Under the pieces are notes generated by a model, which did no database searches, was not told where the DNA came from, and saw only the letters and a program-made list of their open reading frames with translations. DNA of 64,000 nucleotides from NCBI RefSeq assembly GCF_029227915.1, contig NC_079878.1, positions 14,074,001-14,138,000 on the forward strand. Reading direction: 5' to 3'. Positions 51,868 through 62,569 of this stretch are shown piece by piece; positions within the stretch are counted from its first letter, which is position 1; each line of letters begins with the position of its first letter. Source of the DNA: Hydractinia symbiolongicarpus (Eukaryota > Cnidaria > Hydrozoa > Anthoathecata > Hydractiniidae). The position numbers and the translations under genes are program-made.

Positions 51868-52367
51868 ATGAGCAGGTATAAGCTTTTTATTGGTCACCTT
51901 TCTCCAGACGTACGAACTCGCGATCTCGAAAGATTTTTTAAAGACCATGGTTTTTCGAAATCGATCACGGAAGTCGTTGTCAAAACAGGATATGGATTTG
52001 TGGTAAATTACTTATTTTTTAAACATGTAACATGGGGAGTCATAATATATTATCAAATCAGACAAGTTTCAAAGAGTTCTGACAGGCAATAAAATGCAAA
52101 TTTTGGTTAAAAAGCATCTCTTGTCAATGATATAGGTTCTAAATGTATATTATATGCAAATTAATCGTAATTTCAAAATAACATACCTCCACCAGTCAGG
52201 GATAACCGCAAATTAGGCTATAATAGTCTATAAGTCTACGATAGCCTATTTAGGCGATTTATCTCTCCTAATTAGGCTATCAACATGCTTTTTGCTGCCT
52301 ATAGCTGTTCTTTTGCATAATCGCAATGATTTTATTAGCTAAAAACATTCTATAGAACCCCCTTTTG

Positions 52368-52404
<37 letters not shown>

Positions 52405-55400
52405 TTTAAAGTGGCTAGCCCAGAAAATCACAAAAACCTATAGTTAGTGGATTGTTTCCACTGGGGGCCACTAGAACAAAAAAGAAACAAAAAATGATAA
52501 ACCTTAGACTGCCTCAGCTCAATCAAACATAGTAACATTTATAATCTGTGAAAATTGAAAAGAAAAAGAATAAAAAACAAAAATTAAAAAATTCAAAAGT
52601 GATCTCCATTAGAATTTGCCAAATACATTAGAGATGGAAGTCTTAAACGAAAGCAGACTTCCATCACAGGTCACTTGGTCTGGAAGATTATTCCACACTT
52701 TTGCAGCTCTAAATGGGAAGGCTTTTTTGCCAAATTCCGTGTTGACCAAGGGAAGTGTGAACCTGTTTCTTGAAGCTCCTCTTGTTTGATGATTATGACA
52801 GTTTTTTGTCAAAAGGAATTTTGAGCGCATGTAATCAGGAGCAATGTGATTCATGGCTTTAAAAACTAATATGGCATCGTTTTTGATGAGTAAATTATTC
52901 ATTGAATATTCCCTCTCTTTCCCAAGAAAGGTACGGACACATTTTAATCGTTTTTCTAGTTTTCCCAATCTACCTTGGGTGGCACAAGCCCATGCCGAGG
53001 AGCAGTAGTTGAAATATGGCATGACAAGTGCATTAATTAAAAGGTTTTTTGTGTGAGGTGTTAAACAGGATGCAATGGTTCTAATTTTAGAATATTTAAT
53101 TAGTATTTTTCTATTTATGTCATTAATGTGCTTTTCCCATTGCATTTTTTGATCAAATGTTACCCCAAGATATTTAACTTTTTCGCTCCTCTTCAAAGGA
53201 ATACCCATATAGTTGATAGTTTTGTTCTCAACTTTTTTTAACTGGCTGTGGTTGCCGAAAAAGATTGTTTCAGTTTTGTCCGTATTAATAGTCATTTTGT
53301 TATTATTCAGCCAGAGGTCGACTTGCGAAAGTTCTAACTCGACCTGGGAGACAAGGGTATCCAAGTTTTTATGAGACGAAATAATTATTGTATCATCCGC
53401 ATATAGATGGTGGTAGTTTGAATTGATGACAGATTTTAAGTCATCAATATACAAAAGAAAGAGCAGGGGCCCCAACACAGATCCCTGCGGCACCCCAAAA
53501 GCGTCTTCATGAAGCAGATCTGATCCTGTGTCGTTTACAAGAGTCAGCTGCATTCGGTCCGTTAAGTAGGACTCGAACCAGTCAAAGGCAGCATCTCTGA
53601 TGCCAAAACACCATAGTTTTTTTAACAAAATTTTATGATCAACAGTGTCAAAAGCTTTTTTAAGGTCAATGAGCACAGCACAAACAAAGTTTGTTGGTCG
53701 AGCTCAGTAAGAATAAAATCAGAGACATCGACTACTGCAGTTTCTGTGGAAAAGAGTTTTCGAAATCCGGACTGTCTGTCATTCAGGAAGTTGTGCTCAG
53801 AAATAAAATGAGACATTTGCTCATGCACTAACTTTTCAAAAATTTTCATAGGAATTGGCAAAATGGAGATAGGCCGATAATTAGTAGGATCTGTTTTATT
53901 GCCACTTTTAAAAATAGGCGAGACCCTTTTAGTCTTCCAACATTTAGGTACATAACCAGTAAATAAAGATTTGTTGAAAAGACTTGATAAATAAATACTT
54001 AAAACTGACGAACCTGCTTTTAGCAGTCTTGAACCAATTTCGTCCAAGCCTGTAGCTTTATTAAGTTTTAGTGATCTAATTATTTTTTCGACACTTTTGG
54101 TCTCAATACGAGCCCACCGAAAATCGTGTCTGCTAACAGGTGGATTAACATTAGTAGTGTCAGAAGAAAATTTAGAGGCTAGTTTTGCACCAACACTGAC
54201 AAAAAATGAATTGAATGTGTTGGAAATTTCTTTTGGGTGAGAAGTTTCTGTACCATCGTTTTGGACTACTCGTTTTATCGAGGTAGTATTGCCTGACTTA
54301 TCAGGAACCAGTTTTTTAAATGGTCCAAATATATTTTTCTTTATTATTTGCGCTGTCAGAAGATATAGCGTTTAGTTTGTTTTGATTAGGAACGCATGCG
54401 CTGTGTTACGGCTTCTTTGTTTTACGGCCACGGTTGCTTCTGAAAAAAGGCTAAATTTCCCGTGCGCATATTTAAACATGGTGGCGCATAGCCTAAATAG
54501 ACTATTTCTCGTCTAATTAGCCGATCCAAAGACTTTTGACGTATAATTTTTAGTCCCGTGAAGCAAACTATAAAAAATTTTGCTTGAACAAAAATGATGT
54601 AATGAGCAACAAAGCTCCGAAAGAAGATGGTGCGACCAAACATGGTTTTCGAGATAATCATAAAAGAAGATAGCAAATCGCCTAAATAGGAGATACTCGC
54701 CTAAATAGTCTATGAAAAATCTCCTAACTAAGCTACTAGCCTAATTTGGCGTGATAGCCTAATTTGCCGTTATCCCTGACTGTCCACTTAAAAAAAAGAA
54801 TTTTTGGAATAAGCTATTCCACAGCTTAAATTATTTGGCCTGTTGATTTGCATGGATCTGGGGATTGTAAGAGGGTGCCGATAAGCCGCAAACGCCCGCA
54901 TATATAAGGGCGACTTTTCGAATTAAATTAACGGTTGTCCCCCGAAACCGCCCAGAACATTCCCGAAATGCAACACCTTGTAACATAAACATGGCGGACG
55001 ACAGTTAAAAGAACGCGCATATAAGTTATTTATCAAGTAAATCTTATCAAAAACCATAAAAAACAGCTCTTTTAAGAACTTAGCTACCATATAGTTAGTT
55101 CATTTTAATTTTTATACTTTTTAAATAATTCTTCGAGATTGTTTATGGTGAATCCTTTTTTTTTTTCGGGCATTGTTCGGGACTATGCGGGTTTTTTCGG
55201 GCAAATACCTGAATTTTTTTTAAAACGCCGAACTTGCCCGACAACGCCCGCACTTTTTATGGCGTATGCGGCTTATCGGCACCCTTTTGGAATTGTAAAC
55301 AACACTCTGTCATAATGAATCTTGTATATACAGCAAAGCAAAGTAAAGTGTTTGGTTTAAGCAGCAAAACTTTGCCTTGATTGGCTGAACCATTAAGAGG

Positions 55401-58073
55401 CAAAGAATCAGGGCACAAATATTAAACGCTAATTTCTCGATAACTTGTGTGTCTTTGCCCACCTTAAATGCTTTCGTTTTTGTACATATGCAGCAGAATT
55501 GTTAAATAACCATGGCCCTTGATTCACAATCTAGTGAATAGCCAGCCTGACTATTGTAGATAATTCACCAACTAATGACTTAGTTAAAGTAACTACATAG
55601 GGATGAATCTTCATTTTTGTTAACCAGGCAGTCAACCACTTTATTGTTAATAACCAAATGAAAATCAAACATTAACCAAGGTAAAGGCGAATGCAGACAG
55701 ATCACAAATAACAAAAGTCTGCAAAATTGCTTGTATATATACAGGTGGAACAGACATGTATATTTTTTATGGATTTCTGTATGTGAAAGAATTATTTTTG
55801 TTCTTACATGAATATGCCAGTTTTTACTGTAAAATGTCCTGCAGTAAAAATTGCTAAATGCAATGACAAGAACTACACTTAATACCTTGCTATTTTAGAT
55901 TTTTGATGACCGACGTGATGCTGATGATGCCATTTATGAGCTCAATGGAAAAGAATTGCTGGGGACACGGTATTTATAATATTGGTTAAGTGTACATTTA
56001 GTGCTTTTATCAGTCATTTAATAACTGCTCATATTTGTTAATGTAGCTTACAAGTCGAATTTGCAAAACCATCTGGGCGTTCTGAAGATCGTGGCAGAAG
56101 TTATGGTGGTGGTGGTGGTGGCGGTGGTACCAGATCAAGGGACGAAAGAGGTGGCAGTAGAAGTTACAGGTAAATAAGCTTTAATATGTTTACTTAAGTG
56201 CACTTATCCACAGCAGAATATTTTATAAATACAAGAATACTGAGAATGGAATTTTTTTTCTCTTTAAATGTTGGTATTATAATTTACAACCCATGCAGAT
56301 GCAATTACAGAGCAAATTTGTTTTCTTTTAGTGACAGAGGAGGTGGATACAGTAGCAAGTAAGTTCTTCGATTATAATGTAATCTTTGTTTATCTTTTCA
56401 TCTATTTATACATTGATTTCCTGATTGTTGTAGATATGGACGCCCTTACAACACAGAATATCGTTTGATCATTGAGAATCTGTCTACAAGGTGTAGTTGG
56501 CAGGTATGTATACTATGCCCTACCTGTAATTAATAAATTCTTCTATCATATTCAACATTAATCCACCATTCTATTGTCCATGGTGACCACTGTCCTGGGT
56601 TTCGCTCTTTGTCCAGATTTTATGAAAATTAAAAAGTTAAAAAAACAATGTCAATTTTTGTTAATATTTCCATGATTCATCACTTTTCTGTTGCTTAGAC
56701 CTTTCCAGCATACATTTTTAAGGGAAGAAACTATCCAAGAAAGCTCTCAGAATAAATAAGACCAGACACATATTTGTGCTGAACAGACTTTTTGTTTGTT
56801 TTGTTTGGAGAAATGAATTGTCTTGTGGAATTTATATTTTATTAGTTTGGTCATCATGTAATGTAATAATTATTTACTACATTTCATTAATATTTTATTA
56901 CAGTGTTTGCTTAAATTGTTTGGATTGAGTGGTTTTGTTATTTTGGAGGCCTGGTAAATGTGTTTCATGTGTGGCAGTTCATAAAGAGTTCTAAACTAGT
57001 TCTTGTGCTTGATGGCCTTAAAAAGGGCATTGATGCAAGTGATGGCAAGCTTATGCCTTCCAATTTGGTTTTGTGACACAAGAAGGTTAAACTCTGGTAA
57101 AAGTGGTGGCATTGTGAAAAGGTTTAATGCTGGCCATTGAATTGTGGATTAAAAATCCCTTGCTTTGGTTATTGACATTGTATTGTTTTTTTGTGTTGAC
57201 TTAAGAGGTATGTTAAAAGATAGTTGAGAATAGTTTCAGTGTGTGATCGTTAGCTGCAATCAAGTTATTCCATATTTTATTTCATTTATAAGCATAGTTA
57301 TTTAAAAAGAAACTCTTTTTCCTGAGTAATAGACTCAGTGAAGTAACAATATGTACTCACTTTTGGTAGAAAATAACTTAACGATTGTTGTTTTTACCAA
57401 TTTTCTCTTTTTGTTACTACAGTTTACGTTTTTCTGCAGGACATAAAAGATTATTTCCGACAAGCTGGTGAAGTTACTTTTGCAAAATGTCACCGTGAAA
57501 AGATGGGAGAAGGGTATGACAATAGAAACTAACTTTGAAATTAAATGCATCATTTACTATTTTGCAACTCCTATGGAACTATACACGCCTTGATCAGGTA
57601 GAAATACGAAGTAACAGTCAAGCCAACCAATGATTTCTTATCGGGTTTTGTCCATCTATACCTTTACCTGCAGAAAAAACTTCCTCACTGTTTGTGATTT
57701 TTTGTTTGCAGCGTCGTTGAGTTTGCCACCCACAAGGACATGCAAAATGCGATTCGAAAGTTGGACGATACAGAGTTATTTGGAAAGAGAATAAAACTCA
57801 TAAGCGTAAGTGTAACATGCAATTGAATTGAAAAGTTAGCCGAAATATTATTTGTCTTTTTTACTCACTCAACTTTGCTTTTTTTAGACATTTCGTGGCT
57901 CTGGCTCCAGATCTCGATCACGAAGCCGTAGTCGTTCACCAAAAAGACATTCTCGCTCGTTTTCGCGTTCTCCTGTTCGCCGCGTATCACGATCGCGCTC
58001 ACCTCCACGAAGAAGTTTATCGAGAAGTCCAAGAAGATCTTTGTCCAGGTCTCGTTCGCGTTCACTAAGATAA
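51868..58073 (+). CDS. Serine/arginine-rich splicing factor, SRSF4/5/6 type
   Basis: Eight exons: 51868-52002, 55899-55969, 56047-56169, 56332-56358, 56434-56503, 57440-57513, 57712-57805 and 57888-58073; 259 residues. SR proteins bind exonic enhancers through RRMs and recruit spliceosome parts through the RS tail in nuclear speckles. RRM1 (residues 1-75) has YKLFIGHLS and [21 protein letters not shown] Gly-rich hinge (GGGGGGGG) follows. RRM2 (about 122-200) carries [27 protein letters not shown] is the mark of the two-RRM SR proteins. The tail from about 205 is dense in RS dipeptides. The SRSF4/5/6 group (Drosophila B52) is the best fit, but which member cannot be told. Intron 1 (3.9 kb) is swollen by nested transposons; the other introns are short except for intron 5. 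Confidence 0.94.
52370..54316 (-). mobile_element. 5'-truncated non-LTR retrotransposon, copy 2
   Basis: Near-identical to copy 1 at 15733-17825, with the same ATT/TAA 3' microsatellite tail and same orientation. It stops about 130 bp earlier at its 5' end (near 54316). It lies wholly inside the TCCAC-flanked TIR element, so it inserted after that element. Confidence 0.9.
52609..54316 (-). pseudogene. Reverse transcriptase fragment with a frameshift
   Basis: The same RT as copy 1, but one base is missing near 53691 (CAAAGTTTGTT against CAAAGTTATGTT), which splits it into two frames: 53622-54316 and 52609-53676. The break falls just before [13 protein letters not shown]. The catalytic YADDT and [13 protein letters not shown] blocks remain in the downstream frame. 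A handful of substitutions (for example Gly to Ala in HEDGFGVP) separate the copies. Confidence 0.88.
54873..55284. mobile_element. 412-bp MITE-like element, GGGTGCCGATAAGCC ends
   Basis: Left GGGTGCCGATAAGCCGCAAA and right (reverse complement) GGGTGCCGATAAGCCGCATA are inverted termini. CGCCCGCA blocks follow inward on both sides. ATTGTAA occurs just outside both ends, a possible target duplication of 7-8 bp. It lies right beside the other TIR element in the SR-protein intron 1. No coding capacity. Confidence 0.7.
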
Positions 58074-59163
58074 GGTGGAATCGTTTTCTTCCATCATCGT
58101 TTGGTGAAGATTATAACTAAATGTGTAAACGAATCTGCGATTTAACTTGTACGAAGTGATAGCCAAGCAGACGCCGTGTAAATATTTTAACGCCTGTGCT
58201 TTGCTTTATATTCAAGTATATCGTGTTAAAATGTTTTTAAAACTTGTCTGTGTTTTCTCTCAATTTTTATTTACATCGTGGACGCTTTTGTAATATTTTA
58301 ACTAATACATTTAAAAAAAAATTGTCATTGTTTTAAGTGTCGTTTTTGTTACACATTTCTGTTGAAATTAGTATTTCACAAGACTGTACGTCGCGTTTAC
58401 AAGGACTGAACACCACACAACGGTATTTTGACGGACTGCATGTCGATTCTATTTTCTCAAAGGCTACAAAACGGTTTAAGTAAGCTCTCTGTCATTGACC
58501 GTACTCTCCATTCATGCACATTGTGAATGAAAAGCGGACCACTCGTGGTCTAGAAGAAACAAGACGTATGATATACGCAAACAACCTCGCGAATAAAGTT
58601 TACAAAAAGCTGTCTATCAAATTGGGATTTTTGTTACGAAGTTAGACACGACATATTTTACTATTCAGATACGCAATAATATTTGTTACACACTTATTTT
58701 TCAAAATTGATTTGTGAGACCTTCCTGAACAGAAAATTCCTCGAACTTTTAATTTTCGATGGGTCCGTCTTGGGTGAACCGACTGACAGGAAGAAGAAAG
58801 ACCACAAACCCACAAACCCCAAAATTTGCGAAATTCATTAATTCAGTTAATTCTGCCTACATTCACTTTTAAAAAGTTTGGTGGAAACACCTTTATTTAC
58901 TAGTTAGTTAAACAAGTGTTTTGAACACTTGTCTTATCTTTTTAAAAAAGAAAAAAAAAAGTAAAAATATTTACCAAGATGAGATTCGAACACACGACGA
59001 CTCCCGTGTCGGTGCTCAGAGAGGCAAAAATTTCCATTCTTGTAGGACACATTTGCGTTTTAATACAAGCTCACGAGCTTGTAATTATACGGACTTCATA
59101 ACTGTATTAATCTGGTTTTTTTTTCAATGATACATTCCAATGACATTAAAAATGACAAATTTT
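58074..59163. other. Downstream of the SR-protein gene
   Basis: 3' UTR of the SR gene at the left, then AT-rich sequence with no gene. A block at about 58978-59030 contains GAGATTCGAACACACGAC, which reads on the minus strand like the B-box/T-arm of a tRNA but does not fold as one. Confidence 0.5.
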
Positions 59164-59218
59164 GGCGCAAATACACTATCATTAAAAACATGAAACTTGA
59201 GCATGTTTTCTTTGCAAC

Positions 59219-59703
59219 ATGGACTCTAAAGAAGAAATAGCAGCTGCTGTTGTTGTGTGTATGTTATCAAAAAAGAGAGCTAAACATAGGAAAAAAAGCA
59301 AAGAAATGTATGGTTGAAGCCGTATAGGCGAAATGAACTTGGCATCTACAATACTCTCATGTATGAACTGCGTGTAGAGGAAATTGCAGAGTATACGCGA
59401 TTTTTAAGAATGCCGCCGAATATTTTTGAGGAGCTCCTAAATCTCATAGAAGTTGACATTGAGAAAAAAACAACGCATTTGCGAGACCCAATTCCTGCTA
59501 AAGTCAAAGTAGCTGCAACTTTGAAGTTTTTCTCATGTGGAATAAATTACGCCGAATTACAGTATTTATTTCGCGTTCACAAAAGTACTTCGTTACAGAT
59601 CATCGCTGAAGTTTGCGAAGCTATTTACATGCGATTAAAAGAAAAATACCTCAAGGTAAATATATTTCGTTCAGTAATTTATCAAACAAACGTACTAAAC
59701 TAG
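59219..59703 (+). pseudogene. Harbinger transposase, N-terminal remnant
   Basis: The frame begins MDSKEEIAAAVVVCMLSKKR at 59219, about 35 bases inside the left terminal repeat, and hits a stop near 59311. The family text resumes in another frame as WLKPYRRNELGIYNTLMYEL, then FLRMPPNIFEELLNLIE, KKTTHLRDPIPAKVKVAATL and ELQYLFRVHKSTSLQII, the N-terminal helix-turn-helix part of HARBI1-like DDE nucleases. A good donor (CTCAAG, GTAAAT) ends the similarity at 59655. No downstream DDE exon exists before the opposite-strand MADF gene, so the catalytic domain was lost by internal deletion. Two defects (frameshift, truncation) make it inactive. Confidence 0.8.
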
Positions 59704-60036
59704 CAATCATACATTAATACCCTCACTTTCTGGGTTGAGATCTGACAAACTTTCTCGACTCTGATAAGTGTTTTGATATATGTTCACTGGGTGTCGGTAC
59801 ATATTCTGTAAAACAGGCGATAACGGCGGAGACACAAAGGGTGGGTAATTTTGTGTGGCATCTGTTGAAGAGTTCCTTGGGATCGGAGATTTAATGGGCG
59901 GTGTTTTGAAAGAGGGTACGGCGAGTAATCTCATCTGAACAACTACAGAAATGATGCGAAAGATATCAGGGATAAATTGTGTGCGTACTTTAACTCCACC
60001 GGTGCTGTTCCATGGCAAGAAAAATTTGTCTGAAAT

Positions 60037-60452
60037 TTATACCCACCATCCAAGAAGTTGTTTGTCTTGGGACGATGAATTCACGTAAGAATAGCAAGAC
60101 CTAAAAGTGTATGGCGATTTACTTTCGTAAACATCATCTCGTCCTGCTCCACTTTTGTTGCTGTTGTTTACTTTCTTCAATTCTGCGCTGAAATAACTTC
60201 GCAGTGTATTTATTTTACTCCTCACTAATTTCTCTAAAAAGAAAAACAGATCATAAAAATATGCATGTTTTTCTTTTCTCATCCAAACCATTCGAAATAA
60301 CACAAACCTTCCATTCCTAGTCTGCCTTTGAATATCTCATAACTTTTTGCCTTCTCGTTTCTGTCCTTATAAAACGGGGATTTAACATCCCACAAACTGG
60401 GCTGGCTTCTCCAAATCTCTAAAAAATTTTCGGTCGCTTCTTGCGTCTTCAT
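60037..60452 (-). CDS. MADF-domain protein of the Harbinger element
   Basis: Two exons, 60308-60452 and 60037-60233, give 113 residues with an intact frame. NFLEIWRSQPSLWDVKSPFY, KSYEIFKGRLGMEEK and VRSKINTLRSYFSAELKKV form a MADF (Myb/SANT-like) DNA-binding domain; the Trp-rich start and the basic IxTLRxxF helix are typical. In Harbinger elements such a protein binds the terminal repeats and brings the transposase into the nucleus. The frame may continue by splicing into 59720-59969 (PPIKSPIPRNSSTDATQNYP), which is Pro/Ser-rich, but no phase-consistent join was found. It converges on the transposase remnant. Confidence 0.75.
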
Positions 60453-61013
60453 TCTCGGGTGAATTACTTGTTCAAATCTTTATTTTTATCTATATTTACG
60501 CGTGCAACGCGTGTGCGAAAACAATGGATTCGATTTAAAACAATAGAAAAAAATTTCATTGAAAAATTAAAAGTTAAACATGTTCAACTTTTAATTTTTA
60601 AGAATCATTGGAAATGAGAGTGTAAAAAATGACATTTTTTTCTGTATACACTGTCATTTTTCAATGATAATTGGAAAATGATCATTGAAAAATGATAGTG
60701 TATTTCAGCCTTTATGATGGTAATTAATACCTAAAGTCATCATTGTTGCTTCCACAGGCTTTATTAAAATAATCTTGATTATTTCTATGCAAAATTTAAA
60801 AGAATATAGCTAGTTAAAAAGTTTGAAGTTTATTTCATCAAAATATTGGATTTATAGCATGGTAAGTACTTATATCGAATGCACCATGATCTATGCACTA
60901 AAGCGCTCGATCTGTAGTCAACGACAAGCGACTTTTGACCTTGCAATGCAACAAAATCGCATGCGGCTAAAAAAATCGCCAGCCAAGCGTTTCGATGCCG
61001 AGTCTTCTGGCTA

Positions 61014-61160
61014 GTCTCTGTAATAATAGCCCTTGTCTGTCTGTCTGTCGGCTAAAACCGGATGTCCTTAAACAGGCACGAAATTCTCAAGCTACGAATA
61101 ACAAATAGTATTTTCCTGTGTCGGCGAATCGCTGTGGATTTTCCACCTGCTATCGACTAG
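61014..61160. repeat. Dispersed repeat with GTGGATTTTCCAC hairpin, copy B
   Basis: Starts GTCTCTGTAATAATAGCCCT, followed by GTCTGTCTGTCTGTC, and ends TGTGGATTTTCCACCTGC and ATCGACTAG. It matches the layout of 30436-30610, with an older-looking hairpin. Confidence 0.65.
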
Positions 61161-61639
61161 AACTTACAATCATTTTAAACTGTTTCATTTTTAAGATAGG
61201 ATCCTACAAGTTATACGCTCAAAATGTTCTACGGAACAACGATACTGAATATTTAGACAACCTATCCAATGTATCCGCTTTTGCTGGCAAAGTTTTTTTT
61301 CCCTTAAAAACCGTTTCTAAAATAACGACTCATACACAAAACTATGGCGACCTATTGCTACACTTGATTTGTGGTAGACAATTCCATCAGTTTCTTTTCA
61401 ATGTTGAATCCCAATCAGTTGCCTGTTTTGCTCGACCCGAAATGAAATATTCGATATTAACCGTAAGGTCGGTTTTAAGAAGGTCGTTTTTAAATTGTTT
61501 GCAAATTTATCTTAAAGAATTCCACCGCCCAAACACATGGTACGTTGCCTACCTTTCGATCGCCAATTTTGATTAATAGTTTTGAGAATTTGGTAAAACG
61601 ACAAACTAAAAAATCTAGTGTTTCTAAAATAAGTAAGTG

Positions 61640-62310
61640 TTCATTCATTCTCTTACGTTACGTAAAATATTTACGTACATGTGGCATGTTTAACGGAAAG
61701 TACGTGAACACTTACGGAGTTTCGTAAATGCTGACATAGATTTCTTACGAACAAAAATTTTTGTTCGTAAGAAACCGTAAGTAAGACAAAAGACGGGAAA
61801 AATAAGAAAAAATTGCGCAATAGGATTCGATTCTATAATTGAACGTCTACAACTTAAAATTTTCAGTCAAAACGAAAACAAAGTATATTCAAAATAATAT
61901 CTTTGTAGAAGGAGAAAGAGCTCTCGACTGTCGTTTTTAAATATGCTGTTTTTTTACAAGAGCCACGCGGATTGACGTTGAGACGAATGCACCACTGCGA
62001 GTTCTATCAAGATTTGTGGGTCTAATCATTGACCTCTTTTTAAGACGTGTTTCATTTGCTTTTTTCAGACGACGGCGACGTTTTCGTCTTAAAAAAAGAG
62101 CAGCTAAGAAAACGTGATATTTCTTAATCGCTGCCATGTTGAATGAACCAAAACAAAAACCATGAAGTTAATTTACGGGTGTTACGCAAGAGATTTACGT
62201 ATATGTAAACAAAAATCTACGTAGCATGTGAACAAAAGCTCACGTAAGGAGAGATTTTACGTAAAATTTTCCGTAAGGTAAAGTAAATTATACGTACATG
62301 TGAATGCGGC
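61640..62310. repeat. ACGTAA inverted-repeat cluster, probable decayed TIR element
   Basis: Both edges are crowded with TTACGTAAAAT/ATTTACGTACATG units in both orientations (61645-61730 and 62175-62300). Between them a short minus-strand frame (61937-62137) starts MAAIKKYHVFLAALFLRRKR, a basic N-terminus like that of Harbinger transposases, and then ends early. Borders could not be fixed. Confidence 0.45.
61741..61774. repeat. Perfect 34-bp palindrome
   Basis: Two 17-bp arms, TTTCTTACGAACAAAAA and its exact complement, with no spacer. It lies in the ACGTAA cluster. Confidence 0.85.
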
Positions 62311-62509
62311 TTAAAAACTTCTTTAAGAATTCCTTATGTTATGCTGGCCACTTTTTAAATCGAATGTTATCCAAATGTGTTAAAACAGTTATTACAAAAT
62401 TAAAATAACTCTTGACATGTCGCAGATCTAAAACAAGACAGTTTTTCTTCTTTTCCAGCAGTTAATGGATTGCAACAGCAGTACAAAATTTCTTGTGCTA
62501 CTTTAATGC

Positions 62510-62569
62510 AACCTTGTTCCCAGGACTTGTTTTTTTTGCATATTGGACGGCGAGTAGAGAAACGAGGTT
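62510..62569. repeat. Short hairpin element, ACCTTGTTCCCAGG
   Basis: Left AACCTTGTTCCCAGGAC and right GAGAAACGAGGTT are inverted ends 60 bp apart. Same family as 20129 and 38651. Confidence 0.6.

Larger units (their letters stand above)
52193..54782. mobile_element. TIR element with 5-bp target duplication, interrupted by a retrotransposon
   Basis: Left end CAGTCAGGGATAACCGCAAA and right end (reverse complement) CAGTCAGGGATAACGGCAAA, followed on both sides by TTAGGCTAT. TCCAC flanks both ends (52188-52192 and 54783-54787) as a 5-bp target duplication. Subterminal repeats of TAGCCTAAAT/ATTTAGGCGA fill 52210-52290 and 54480-54770. Without the retrotransposon the element would be about 650 bp and has no transposase. 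Superfamily unknown to me. Confidence 0.82.
59164..60710. mobile_element. PIF/Harbinger-type element, internally deleted
   Basis: 20-bp ends GGCGCAAATACACTATCATT (left) and GGCTGAAATACACTATCATT (right, reverse complement) match at 18 positions, and TTT lies outside each end as a 3-bp target duplication, the length expected of Harbinger elements. Inside are the N-terminal part of a HARBI1-like transposase (+) and a MADF-domain gene (-), the two-gene content of this superfamily. The catalytic part of the transposase is missing. Confidence 0.83.

Noticed and set aside
58978-59030. tRNA gene on the minus strand (GTTCGAATC box)
   Set aside because: The T-arm stem does not pair and no A-box or acceptor stem could be found; at most a tRNA-derived repeat.
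61118-61576. 152-codon plus-strand frame
   Set aside because: It starts inside a dispersed repeat and shows no domain or homology that I recognise.
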